Positions 25,563-38,800 of a stretch of DNA of 64,000 nucleotides are shown piece after piece (position 1 is the stretch's first letter; each line of letters opens with the position of its first letter). Below the pieces are notes generated by a model. The model was not told where the DNA came from, searched no databases, and saw nothing but the letters and a program-made list of their open reading frames with translations. A program made the translations under genes and the position numbers. Where the stretch lies: positions 11,174,100 to 11,238,099 of the forward strand of contig CM076651.1 of NCBI GenBank assembly GCA_038496675.1, in the 5' to 3' direction. The DNA is from Rachycentron canadum. Lineage: Eukaryota; Chordata; Actinopteri; Carangiformes; Rachycentridae.

Positions 25563-25679
25563 TCACCAGACCTCAACTCCTTTGAAAATCTGTGGGAACA
25601 TTTCAAAAGGGAAAAAGCAAAACATATTATGACACCACAAGACAAGACACATTCTGGGACCCTCAAGGAGAGCTGCTAA
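25563..25679 (+). pseudogene. Tc1-like transposase C-terminal scrap
   Basis: One frame reads SPDLNSFENLWEHFKREKAK and continues to a stop at 25677-25679 (38 residues). This is the SPDLNPIENLW signature around the last acidic residue of the Tc1 DDE triad, with P and I replaced by S and F. Nothing recognisable from the rest of the transposase lies upstream. It sits 1.2 kb before the opsin. Confidence 0.75.
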
Positions 25680-26880
25680 ATGTAAATTCTCACGCTGAGC
25701 AAAAAGGCAAATCAAGCATGAATGAAAATGAGGCACAAGTTGTGACGAAACACACAACGGTTTAATGTCATCTGAGTAAAAATGTGTCATTTCTGATTAA
25801 CGATAAAACAAAGTACTTATCTAGATAACTGTTTTAGATGCGTGCAGTACATATGTACATGTGAAACCCCCCTCAAGTGCTTATAGGTACCTACAGTATG
25901 CAAATACAGACTTTGCACATAAACCTGTGCAAGATTATATCGGCATACAACTTATGCTACATGTACCAGGGTTGGGTAAAACTCTAACATAAAGTCCTCT
26001 CCTCTGCCTCTATTTGAAGATCTCCTGAGTGCATGGTAATAGGGATTTATCCACAAGCAGCTTCACTCTTAACCCCATGTTAAGAGTGATTAAGTATATC
26101 TGTCCTGTGTATTAACAGGGTTCTGTGGCCAGACAGGCTCAACTCACACTCATTGAACAGAGAACAGGGATCAGCCAGGATTCACCGAGTCATTGAGTAA
26201 ATATAAGGTTATGAGTTTACTTTCATGATACCTCCAACTGTAAATTACTTTTAAAAAAGCAGATTGTCTCTGCAACTTGCCCTGTCACAGTGGCTATTAG
26301 TGGCAGCAGACTGTGTATGTGAATAACCTGCCAAGTTTCCAAGACTGCTGCTCCCATGTAGAAATTTAACACTATCCTTTACTTAAAATTAATTTTCTTC
26401 AGCTTCTAAAAAGAGAAGCAGGTGGAGACATAGTGAATGTAATTCCTTGTTAGCTGTGCCACCACTTACAGAAAACTAGGGGAAATACTGAGGTTAATAC
26501 ATGTCTCTGCGCCGCCGGGCTTTTATGTGTTTTCTCTGAGATAGCGAGAGATGTGTATCATGAAATCATAGATGCAGTCGCACAAAGAACCTTTGTGAGT
26601 CTGGATGAATCTGGTTTGCCCTCCTTTTCAAAACAGCATTAATCAGGGTAAGGAAGTGAAGCTTGTGTTTATTAATGCAACTTCATTTTAGGGCTTCGTA
26701 ATAGTAGCTGATCCATAAGTCATGTTGAGTTATGTCTTATCTAAGCAATCCGGATGGACACTCATAAGGAAGTTGTTTTTGCTTGTTTGTTTTTTTTTCT
26801 ATATTGCCTGAAGGGGCTTAACTCAAGCATTTATATCTCACCCTCGCTTTTCTCTGTCTGTTTTTCCATTTTTGTCCCAG
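25680..26880. other. region upstream of the opsin coding start
   Basis: Presumably holds part of a 5'-UTR intron, given the acceptor before the ATG. No upstream exon, TATA box or other promoter element can be supported. Confidence 0.5.
26855..26880 (+). promoter_or_regulatory. probable splice acceptor immediately before the opsin ATG
   Basis: A T/C-rich run (TCTGTCTGTTTTTCC and TTTTTGTCCC) ends in CAG at 26878-26880, directly abutting the ATG. This fits a phase-less 5'-UTR intron whose upstream exon I could not locate. No TATA box or promoter can be supported in the bases before it. Confidence 0.5.
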
Positions 26881-26968
26881 ATGGGAAATGCTTCAGAAAC
26901 ATTTCTGCTTATGTCCAGAATATCAAAAGACAATGACATCCTCATGGGGACTATCTACGTCATTTTTG
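26881..26968 (+). CDS. opsin exon 1 (N-terminus and start of TM1)
   Basis: Encodes residues 1-29 plus one base of G30, starting MGNASETF and entering TM1. The donor is GTGAGT at 26969, phase 1. The ATG begins directly after a pyrimidine-rich stretch ending in CAG (26878-26880), which looks like a 3' splice site, so an untranslated exon probably lies upstream. Intron 1 is only 97 bp. Confidence 0.88.
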
Positions 26969-29900
26969 GTGAGTGATTTATTTTTTTTTCCCCCTTAGAT
27001 GTGTACATTTTAACTGCATGAATCTCTGCTCACATCTGTCTATACCCTGTAACTCTTTCTCCTAGGTGTGCTGTCGGTGCTGGGGAATGGGATCTTGCTG
27101 TTTGTGGCCTATAGAAAGAAGTCCTCCCTGAAGCCAGCAGAGTTCTTTGTGGTTAACCTGGCCATCAGTGACCTGAGCATGACCATCACCCTGTTCCCAC
27201 TGGCTATCCCCTCAGCCTACACTCACATGTGAGTGACCATCCTTTCCCTTTTCATCTATTCTGTCATTTCTGTCACGTTCATATTCAATATATCTCAGCG
27301 TGACAAAGAAAGAAGGCGTTATAATTACTAATAATTATAATCACACAAATAGGTGTAATTACCAATGTATATAGGATTTCATACCCCCCTCATTTTCAAA
27401 ATCCTAAACAGCGACCTGCCATGACTCAAAATGATGCACGAGAGTGATTATTTGTAGACAGACTATATCACTATAAAGCTAAAAATGCTGAAGGGAGCAG
27501 CTTATTCAAGGGATAAACACTTTGGATCACATTATCATTTGATACATTATGAGAAAAATATCAGTTATTGCTGCTGTGAGTTTTACACACAACTTCAAGT
27601 AATCTGTGGTTTTGCCTCTCAGGCTTCATAATGACAAAATTTGTGGGTAAGGTTTAATGAGGCCATCAGCGGGCATCTTCTCAGGCCTGAAAAAAGTGCT
27701 TCCACCTCCTGTGTTTCAGTAATAATGTTACCACAATTCATTTTATATTTTACATTGACTATGATGATTGGACAATTACTTTGGCACTTGTAGGTCTCGC
27801 CTTGTCTTTGAGTCATACATGTCTGTGTCATAGTTTCAGAAGTCTAAATTTCTCCCTGTCCAGACTATAACACACCATGTTTCCAAAAATCTGTGTGTGT
27901 GGGGCTTGAACACTTCGGAGGAGAGTGGACTGCAGGTGTAGATATAGCACAGTGATGAATTTCCTGAGGCTCAGCGTTTGAACTCATGTCATCCATATCG
28001 TCAGCTTCACTTTGAGTGAATGCAGACTAATGTTAATTGGACGGGGCAGACTCAGACGATTGAACACATTGTAGTATTGTCTGTAGGTGGACAATTTACT
28101 CTAGTCAGCTTACTATCAAGGAACCAGAATGTGAGTTTTAATAGGGTTAGTGAAATAACTATTCTACTCTAATACTACTATTGTAATTTTTCAAATATCT
28201 TATTATGCTACCATTATTATTGAGACACAATGACCATTCATAATTTGTTATTTGCTCTCTTGCTTGATATAATAAAAGTTTATAAACAAAGGAATTAGGC
28301 TTAACTTTTTTTTGTAAGATTCTCTGATTTCATCATTGAAGAAAAGCACTGATAATGGTTAAATGTTGCACTTCATGGCACTTTGTCTCTAATATGTCTT
28401 CTATATCATCACCCCTGGTGTTCCCTTCTCTTCTCTAATCCCCTGAGCACATGAGGGCAAGAGCTGTCATATGTGCCACGACTGGGTCAAAATGCATCAA
28501 TGATCACTGCAGTGAGCAATGACCCAAAGGAAGTCCAGAAAATATATTACCTGTTTGATCTACTGGGCATGAATTGTGTTATTTGTCAGAAGGACCTTGC
28601 TGTGATATCAGGAAATCATTCAATAACAAATGTCTTTGTCTGTTTCTCTCGCTGTTCAGGTGGCTGTTTAATAAGATGACCTGTACTGTCTACGCCTTCT
28701 GTGGCGTTTTGTTTGGTCTGTGCAGTCTGACCAACCTAACGGTGCTCTCCTGTGTCTGCTGGCTCAAAGTCTGCTACCCAAACTATGGTAAGACAGCCAG
28801 TTTTTTTATGTTTGATTTTAAGGTGGCTTTATCCACATTGATCACCATGTTGTTGACAATTTTCATTCATGCCCTCCAAGCCCTGAAGTCAGAAGAAAGA
28901 AATATTAAAGCAATGAAGCCAGCAAATCACGGGCTTGTTACAAAGTTGCCATGCTGCAATAATCTTATGGTTCAAGGCCATGTTTTAACCTCTTTAAACA
29001 GAGGACTATGCAAATAAGGACGTGTTTACAAGGTCTTTTTTATGTACTCCCTTCCCATTTTAATGTATTTCCCTGCAGGGTCTGGAGTTTGAAGAACACA
29101 CAAACCATCCAATTATTGGAATTGCACAATTAACTGGTTGCTCATTCTGACTCCATCCATACTGTGGGTGTTTACTAATGAATTTCAATTTGTGCCATTT
29201 ATTTTACAGAGAACTTTAAACACATAAAACAGTTAGTTTCTTTAGCCAGTTTCACAAAAACCATGAATAAGCCTTATATATGTGTCCAGACTAAAGACCT
29301 TTTTAAAGCGATCAAGGTCACTTTGTCAGGCAAGAGGTGTAATGTTATTTGTCAAGTTGTAAAGAATTAGTGACTTGCTATGGTTCCTCTAATGATGGTT
29401 GGTAACATTTACTTTCAGTCTGTAGCAAATGTAAGGACATTTTAAGTGTTTGGGGGTTTTTTTGTTAACTCGTATAGCTTCTTATATTTACATATTTTAT
29501 TATAATTGTGTTTTTATTATAAATGTTTTGCTATGTTCTCATTTATTATCTGTTTATACACCACCCTGCACCTATGGGTGTCCACAGGAAGACTTAGAAA
29601 TGTTTAGAAATGCATTAAAAAGAACTTGTATCTGCTTACAGTTAAATTATAGTGGGTTGTGAAATGTATTAAATGTTTATTTACTGGTTAAGGATGCTAA
29701 ATAGAGGATGTTAAATGAAACTACTTACTTTTCTGAGACACCTTTTTCACCTGATATGTTCAGTCAAGAATAATTCATTCATAACCTGCCAAGATCATGA
29801 TGTGGCTTTATGTAGGGTTTGGCATTCAGATGTCACTATACAATTCAAAATCTCTGTCATGGCAATTGCTGTTGCTATTTTTAAAGGGGTCACAGGGATG

Positions 29901-32780
29901 TCAAGGTGAAAGAGGTCTTTTTTGTTTTCATTATAATCCGGTTATAATCAGTTTACAAATCCACCATCAGAGCTCAGGAGAATAAAACTTGTGTCAAGGA
30001 TGGTTACGGCCCCATTTATGCTTGTCATTTTAAGTGTGTCATTGCCAGTTAAACTCTAATCCATCAAAAAGACTTTCATTCACTTGTATCCATATGTATC
30101 TATTTTGTTCATACATAGTTCAATTTAGTTTTCTTAGGCTCAAATCCAGAGGGTGGTAATGCAGCTGAAGCTGTTGGTAACACTCAAGCAGTCCAGTGAC
30201 AACAATTACAGTAAACCCAGCAAACTACCCAGATGCTGACATGAGCCAAAAGTTTTATCATCTTCATGGCTCTTCTTAATACTACTTTCTCACCCACACA
30301 GATCGTTCAGCGATTGAAGTAATCAGGGATCAGATAAATGCTTCAAGTGCCCATTTTGTATGACCGTCTGGGTTGAAATCACCTTCCTCCTACATCAAAA
30401 GATGTAGGATGCATTTTCGAGCCCACTAACTTTCTTTTTCCTGAGCTTTGAACTGCATCAGAGGTTTTTCATCAGTTGCAGTTTGTTCAGTTTTAACGGA
30501 GGTGGCTCTCTTAAATAACTATGCTAGATTTATGAGCTAACATCGACAATGAGTCCAACAACAGATCCATGACAAAAGAGCAAAAACCTTCCACTAATAA
30601 GGAGGATGCAATAAACACTAATAAGTGGTTTTAAGTTGGAATTCAGTTTTAAACTTTATTAATCTCAAGTTCAATTCCTTTGCCTCACCCAGTCCATATA
30701 CACGAATTCAACTCACTGGCAAATTAGAAATATGTCAGAGGAAAATACATGGGTCAAAAGAAGGGAACGACCAGCAGTAAGTAAATTTTTTTTTTTTTTT
30801 TTTTAATAGATAAATAGATAAAATATGCGGCTGGGGCCTCTCTGTGTGGAGTTCTCCATGTACCTGTGTGAGTTACCTTCAGGTTCCTGGCTTCCTCCCA
30901 TAATCCAAACACATGTACATTAGGCTATTTGGTGACTCTAAATTGCCCGTGAGTGTGAATGGTCGTCTTTATATGTCGGCCCCATGATAGACTGGCAACC
31001 TGTCCAGGGTGAACCTGCCCTTGCCCAATGTCAGCCAGGATTGGCTCCAGTCTCCCATGACCCTGCACAGACAAGTGGAATGGATAATAAATGGAGGGAA
31101 TGGAGGTGAATAAATCATATAAATAAATGTAAGTTTACATGTCTTTCTATTTATTGTCAGTTTTTCCTGAATTCCTCCCACATGCCAAAGTGTTGCAAGT
31201 TAGGTGGGATGATAATAATGAAATAATAAAATCCTCTTTTGTCCCAATGAAAAGAAAAGTGTGTTCATTGTAGGCGGAATGTTAATTAATTGAATTAGCT
31301 AAGCAGCAGGGTCTGGCAATTGGCACTTTGATATTGTTGAAGGAAGAGACTAAGAACTGTCTTAGTCTCTTCCTTCCAATTTTCTCTTCCAATGTTATCT
31401 AAAATCATCCATTCTTCCCCTGTAGAGATTCATGTTTTTGCAGACTTCCTGGTGATTTGCAGTCACGTCCGGTGAAGGTTTCAACGTTATCATGCGAATG
31501 ATAACGTTTAATGAATTCTGATGTTTTTCAAGGGCATTGAAAGGGTCAGCTAATTATTGAGTTGAGATTGCTTTCTGTTTTGGATTAAATTTATGTAATG
31601 CTCTCATTCCTTCTGGGATTTAGCTCTCTCTCACTCTCTCTCTCTCTCTCTCTCTCTTTCTACAAGTCTTGCTTACTTACTAACCATAGTAAGCAAGTGT
31701 TTTACTATTCAGGAGCAATGACATGCCCATCCCAACATCATTTATGCACATACTGTAGGTGAAAGTGTATAGCTCCAAAATACATCTTTCAATGACAGAT
31801 TGTGAGAAGTACTCAGACCTTTGGACCCAAATGTAAATGGAGAAAGTAATTATTTTGTTTGTGTAGTATAGGTTGTTAGCATTTATGTGTGGTTTACTCT
31901 ACATTAATAAATAAATAGGCAAATAGTGCACTGTACTTATCACCAACATGGTAACATGGTAACTGTAAACTGTAACTGTTTCGCTTAATTAGTCTTTCAA
32001 TGTATGTGCATGTGAGCACCTTCCACTGCATTTTGGTACAACTTCCAACTATTCAAGCAGCAAATGACTAGTTATACAAATTACATAATCGGTATTTTAA
32101 CCAATAAAGCCATTGAGGATATATTTACATAATAGTCCAAATCCAAATCTCTTTAAGCAGCACAGACAGTTGAGTGAGGTCCAAACTGTTTTTTTCTAAC
32201 ACTTAGGATAAAATTGTTAAAAATTAATCATCTGCATTTCATGCAGACATTGCCATTAGCTATGCTTTTGCAGTTAGTTAATTGAATTTCAGTATTTTTT
32301 AAGAATCATCAGTCTCTCTTAATTTGCTCATTAAAACATCATTAGATTTATTTTGTGTGAAAATTATAACATTTGTCACAGCACAACTTAGCCATAATTC
32401 ATAAATTATTCATCATTAAATTAATTTAGAGACATCAAATATATAATATGTATGAACTGATGGCACTTGAGAAAAACTATATCTAATCTATCTATCTAAT
32501 CTAATCTAATTTCATTCAGAAACACTCCTTCAATCAACTCTCCTCACCTGTGTATTCTGAATGTATTCATGAATGGATGCACAGTTGTACTTTGCAATTC
32601 AGATATAACAGAAATCTGCACCCTGGAGCAAAAATCCAGGGATGTTCCCATTTATAGGTATCTCACACTCTCACTTGCCCATACAGGGGAATTGGGCTAA
32701 TCTGACACAATGGGATTTATAATGCCCCATATACAATGTTAAGATTCCCTAACAAAGCAAAATTACCATACCAGGAAATA

Positions 32781-32818
<38 letters not shown>

Positions 32819-35800
32819 CTAAGAAATGTGGTGAGTAATCAAAAACAGCTGGAAATTGTATAGATGTGATGGACAGCGAACATCGCTTATATGTGCTTAT
32901 TCTCAACTGAGCTAATGAAGGCTTTGTCGATATACAACTTCACAAGGCTTTGAAAAAATAATGCACCAGCTAGCTACTTCTGTCTAGAATTCGAAGTCTG
33001 TTCCAGACTACAATGTTCAGCGATTGCTGCTAATAGGCACCCTATATCTGAAGTCAAGGATGTGTTTTGAAAAGGCTCCTCTTGTCTGTTTTCCAGGGGA
33101 ACACAGTCTATAATGCAGAGTGTAATACCCCAGAGACGACAAGCCTCACAAATAAAAATGTTTGAAATGCAAATAAGCATAAATAATTATGCTATTATGA
33201 GACTTTCCTGCAAGGAACCTTGTACTAATGTACACAGCTTACAGACACAGCATTAAACAATGCTGTCCTCCTGTTTCTAAACTAGTTTATATAACATAAC
33301 AGTCAGCTCCCCGAGTCAAACACACAGACACACTCAAAAACAAAAAAATGACCCAGAAACTGTCCCAGAAAATAACTGAATACCTACAGCATCAGCAGTT
33401 TCAGATTAGCTTGCTTTACCTACTGGCAAGAAATAATCACCATCAAAGTTATGTTATGGTCCGTCTACGCAGGAGGCATCTTCACGTGTTTCAGTTGCAC
33501 ACACTTCTGACAGAATAGATGTCTGTTTTAATCAATGCAACTCTCTGTCCAGGGTGCATAATGCCTCTCTTTTACTTGCTTTTTAAGTGTAGCTGTGAAG
33601 TTTTTAAACTTCAAATTCATCTGCTGCTATTTTACACACATATCTACATGACTTTGTATTGAATGCTGATTGACTGGGATCTATGTATGTATCTGTGTAT
33701 GTTAAAACTGAAGCTGCCGCACCACTGACCTGCTCTGGAGTAATATTTGACCAAGACCTTTCATTCAGCTCACACATTAAACATGTGACTAGGACTGCCT
33801 TTTTTCACCTGCGCAGCATAGCCAAAATTAGGAATATCCTCTCTCAGAGTGATGCTGAGAAACTAGTACATGCATTTATCACCTCTAGGCTGGACTACTG
33901 TAACTCTCTGTTGTCAGGATGTCCGAAAAACTCTCTAAAGAGTCTGCAGTTAGTCCAGAACGCTGCAGCAAGGATATTGACAGGAGTTAGTAAAAGAGAA
34001 CACATCTCTCCCACTTTAGCTTCCCTCCATTGGCTTCCTGTAGGTTATCGAGTAGACTTCAAAATCCTTCTGCTGACTTATAAAGCCCTTAATGAAAAAG
34101 CTCCATCTTATTTGAAAGACCTTATAGTCCCTTATTATCCTTCCAGAGCACTTCGCTCCCAGCATGCAGGTCTGTTAGTGACTCCCAGTATCTTTAAAAA
34201 CAGACTGGGAGGTAGAGCCTTCAGTTATCGGGCTCCTTTACTATGGAACCAACTCTCTCCATGGGTCAGAGAGGCAGACACTCTTACTACATTTAAGACT
34301 AGGCTTAAAACCTTCCTCTATGACAGAGCGTTTAGTTAGGGCCGGTTCAGGTAGCTCTGAACCATTTTTATGCTGCTATAGGCTTAGACTGCTGGGGGAC
34401 ACATCAGGTTACATGGAGCTCTCTCCTCTCCTCTCCTCTCCTCTCCTCTCCTCTCCTCTCCCATACTTTAAATTATCATTTTCACTATCTACTGCACCTT
34501 GTTGTTTGGCCTTGGTGTCTGGCTCTCTCTCTCTTGTGTTTCCACAGATCCACTGAAGCTCCATCTCTCTCCACCAACCACCCCCTGCATCAACCCCTTC
34601 CCCTTTTACCCCTGCTGTTAAACCGACCTGCTCTTCGCTCCCAGGAACCGGTCTACCACCCATTACCCCCATTAAGCTGCCTGACTCTCCCTGCCTTCCC
34701 TCCCACCAAAAACTGCCTTCATTAACTCCTGCACACCATTTCCATCTGTGTATATTCTGTATTGTTACCTGTTTTCTTGTCTGTATACAACATCTATTGC
34801 ACGTCTGCCCGTCCTGGGTGAGGGATCCCTCCTCTGTTGCTCACCATGAGGTTTCTCTTTTTTTTCCCTGTTAAAAGGGTTTTGTTTTGAGTTTTTCCTC
34901 AGTCGATGTGAGGGTCTAAGGGCAGAGGATGTTGTTATGATGCTATGTAAAGCCCTTTGAGACAAACTGTTTGTAAAAATGGGCTATACAAATAAAATTG
35001 CCTTGCCTTGCCTTGCCTCTTTTCTACTATTTTCTTTGAGGCTTGTTCATATGAATGTTCCAAGTCTGAGAAACTCTCTGAACAGCACAAACTAAGGATC
35101 ATACACTTTTGTTTGTCATAGAGTTCATTTTCTGCAACAATCCAAAAGCCAATGGAAAAATCCTGTTGTCTTTTTTATTGAGGCAACAAGGGTGATGCAG
35201 GTTGGCCTACAGTCATGCCTGCAGCGTTCTATAATACATTTGTCGATGACCTGTCATCAGCAGCACGACACTGTGAAAAAATGCTACTGCATAAAAACAA
35301 AAACATAATATTTCTTTGCATTAGGTTTGCGTAGGTTAGATTAAGCACCTTTTTTCTGTCTGCTGTACTACTCATTAAAATAATATAGCTATAACAATCC
35401 ATTTTGGCAGGAATTTAGGGAGCCTGCACATTTACAGCGTAGGAGTAAACAGGCAATCTGTGACCATGGTAATACCGTTAACATCGTAGTGCTTTGGCTT
35501 ATGCTAACTGCATCAGGTTTGGCTCGGGTACAGATCACATTTGGTTGTTATTCTGGGTCAAGTCAGGTTGAGTTCAGAAAGAAATATACTGCCCATGCAG
35601 TGCTGACTAATACCAATGAGGAAATTTGATAATCCCACAAATTTTCTTTGCTTTCTTTGCTTGTACATATCACTTAGGATCAAAATGTTATGGTTGTTTC
35701 TTGCATTGGGCCCATTTTGCAGATATACTGCATGCACATCTACAGGTGTATGTGTTTCCCATACAGGGATTATACTTTGGCAGGCTAACCAGGTATATTA

Positions 35801-38800
35801 TCTTAGGGAAATTTTTGTTGAAAAACCTCCTTACATATTAACGACAGCCATACAATATATGTGTTTTTTTATTTTAAAAATTTTCATCCATCGAAGAGAA
35901 CCATTCACAGTCAAATAACTAGTGGTCAAATAACTAGTGGTCAATCCCCCCCCCCATGCTCTGTGGGCCAGTGGACGGTGAAAAAATCGTTTTACTTTTT
36001 GTTGTTCCTGTCGGTCTCTTTATAGGCCCTCTTTGTGTGCCCGCCATTCAGGTGCACAGGAGAGCATATTATGTGCTGTGTGTCAGAACTAGGTTCACTG
36101 GCCCATCTCTGTATATAATCAGCTCTCACCTACCAGAACAGATCTCAGTCTCTCCTCTGCAGCCTGACCAATATACTTAAATGCTCACACATTATTCATT
36201 ATTAAAGTAATCAGCCCCAGAAAAGAAACTATTTCTTAAGAAAATTAACAAAGAGTTTTACTTAACACTGAATTTGACAGATAGTTACTAAAAGAAAGAA
36301 AAAAGTGAATCTAGAAAATCAGCATAAACTAAATGTTTGTGTTTTTGCCACAACCTGGATTTTATTTGTGAAATTTAAAACCTTTAACTAAACAAGAGCA
36401 CAGCAACAATAAACCCATAAAGCAGCAACTCTGGCAAATCAAAATTTGCCACGTGTGCCACAAATAAATAGGTCTGCTACATGTGAATGAGTTGAGTGGG
36501 CTTAAAACATGGTTCCTTTGAGTGCTTTGTATAAACGTGATTAAGAAGCAGTGTAGAAACTGGTTTTATGGAATAATGGCAAAAAATCAGATTTTCGAGA
36601 CACAGAGAGAAAATAAGTCAATGGATTGCTGACATGAGTTTCAGTTTCTACAAGTATTATGGAAAGAATATCACAATAGATTGAACGTTGGCTATTCTTT
36701 AAATCGCAATAGGACAATAAATGCTGGATGGTTGGGCTGGATGTCAGTTATCTCAGATTTCAGTGAGTCAGTTTTGTGACTCACTGAAATCAGTTCATTT
36801 TCTCAAATATGAAATATCTCTATATAGGTTACTATCTAAAGCACAGAGTCCACACAAATTACTTCACAGAACTGATGTATGTGATAGCATTTCTTTTGTT
36901 GTCAATAAACAGCATCAGCTTTTTAAAGACTTCTTAGGATTTGTCTGTGCGATTGACTCAGAATATTAAAACTACAGAAAGAAAAAAACAAGATCTGCAG
37001 AGGCTTTAAATCTCCTGGCCTGATTTACCTGCTGAAGTTTTAGTGTGTGGTTCAGAGACAGGTGTGTGCTTCTGTCTGTACACTCACACAAGCTGACACT
37101 AAACAAACGGGTTTAAAAACCATTCCATTAAACCCCTGTGAAAGGCGACCCCAAACCATTTTATGGCAGGTAACCGAGGATGTCGGGTTGTAACTGAAAC
37201 TGTATGTCATGTTCTAGGTTAAATGTCCTTGAGCAGAGCACTAAAGGACATGGTCTAAGGTGCAACTGATGACATGCATAGGCAGCAGGAGACATGGAGC
37301 ATTGAGGAGATGAGTGAGTTCTACCTTTCTCTCCTCGATTAGTTTTTTGTCAAAGCCAAAGTGCATCACGTGGATATTGCTATTCTCAATATGCTGAAAT
37401 ATTACCCTGCTCATGGTGATCTAACAGCAGTACATGGATCTAGTGCTTCCTGTTTGTGGTAATCTACAGCCACCCATGAGTGCTGATGAACTTTTGAATG
37501 CTGGATCGAAGTCCAAGTCAAACAAAAGACTGAGGATGGATGAGTCCGGCACCTTCTCGACAGAAGGACTCATCCTCCCCCTCTGTGGTTCACTAAAAAA
37601 GAGGGAGGGAAGTGGGGCATGAATAGCAGTGGATGAAGAGGGGAGCTGGGGATTTACTTTACAGTGCTCTACAAGAGGACCCACTTACAGTTATCTGACA
37701 ACAGAATCAATCTGTTCTGATGGTAAGTAGTATTGGCTGTGAAATTGAGGCCTCTCAGGCACCTTTGAGTTTGAATAGATCTCAATCCCAGTCTAAGCCA
37801 ACATCAATCATAGTAATCTGGCAGTGTATGAAATAGCACATACAATGAGCATGGTGAACTACAGGGTAAAAGCTGGTATCATGTCCATTCAGTACAGATT
37901 CATGGACTGACTGGTTTCTTTCTGCACAATAGGAATAAAATGTATCACTTGATACGCAATACAGCCAGGACCATGAGCACTCAGCTCCTGAGGGAAATAT
38001 CTGGCTCTTTAGCTGCTAAATGCTCCACTTTGTTCACCAGCTAGTGACAGATTGTGCCTGGATGCTGTTTGCTGCTGAACATAATGTTTGGGTTTTTGAT
38101 ATTTTTAACATTGAAAACCAGTGCCTGTTGTAACAGTGATGAGAGTGAACCAAAACAATTGCAGCCCAACTAAACAATGAGCTGAGAGATGCTTTAAAGC
38201 ACCATAAAGCCAAGGAGAGCTGCAGGGGGTCATTCTCTGTAGATTCATCACTATGAACGTTTCATCCTTTCATATTGTTTTCACATTGTCATTTGATACG
38301 TTGTTATTATAAAAATGTTGATCATAGTTGCTTTAAGATTTCAGCCAAACAAGCTCACATTGTTTTAATAAAGAAGTTGGTCAAAAGTAATTTAAAAAAT
38401 GATCTGATTTCATGCTGTGCATGGAGCGTGTAGTTTTCCAACCAAGAGAAGCTGGAAATGTGCAGCTTGGTGCCTGCAGCTATACATCTAACAGCTCACT
38501 GTTAGCTGCTTCTTCTCATTCAATTACTGCGCTGCAAAAGTTAAAAGCTATGTGCTGACAGAAAAAAAAAAAAAAGCTGTTATCTTAGACACACTTTGAA
38601 TGAAGGATTGTGGTCAGGGCTAATAACAGTGACAAATACATTTAATTTCTTGTGGGTTCCCACGTTGAATGCTTTTAATGTGAAGCAGGTGTACATTCAC
38701 AATGAAAAAGACCAAATAGAGAGGACTTTACACAATTACTTAATGTAAATATGTTTACATCTGTATTACTATACTATTACAGGATCATGACTATGTATGA

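Noticed and set aside
28574..29017. 147-codon + strand open frame covering opsin exon 3
   Set aside because: The GTAAGA donor at 28788 and the frame match to exon 4 show that the part after it is intron.
37421..37684. Overlapping frames on both strands in opsin intron 3
   Set aside because: No known domain. The low-stop region is short and includes the 10-bp inverted repeat.
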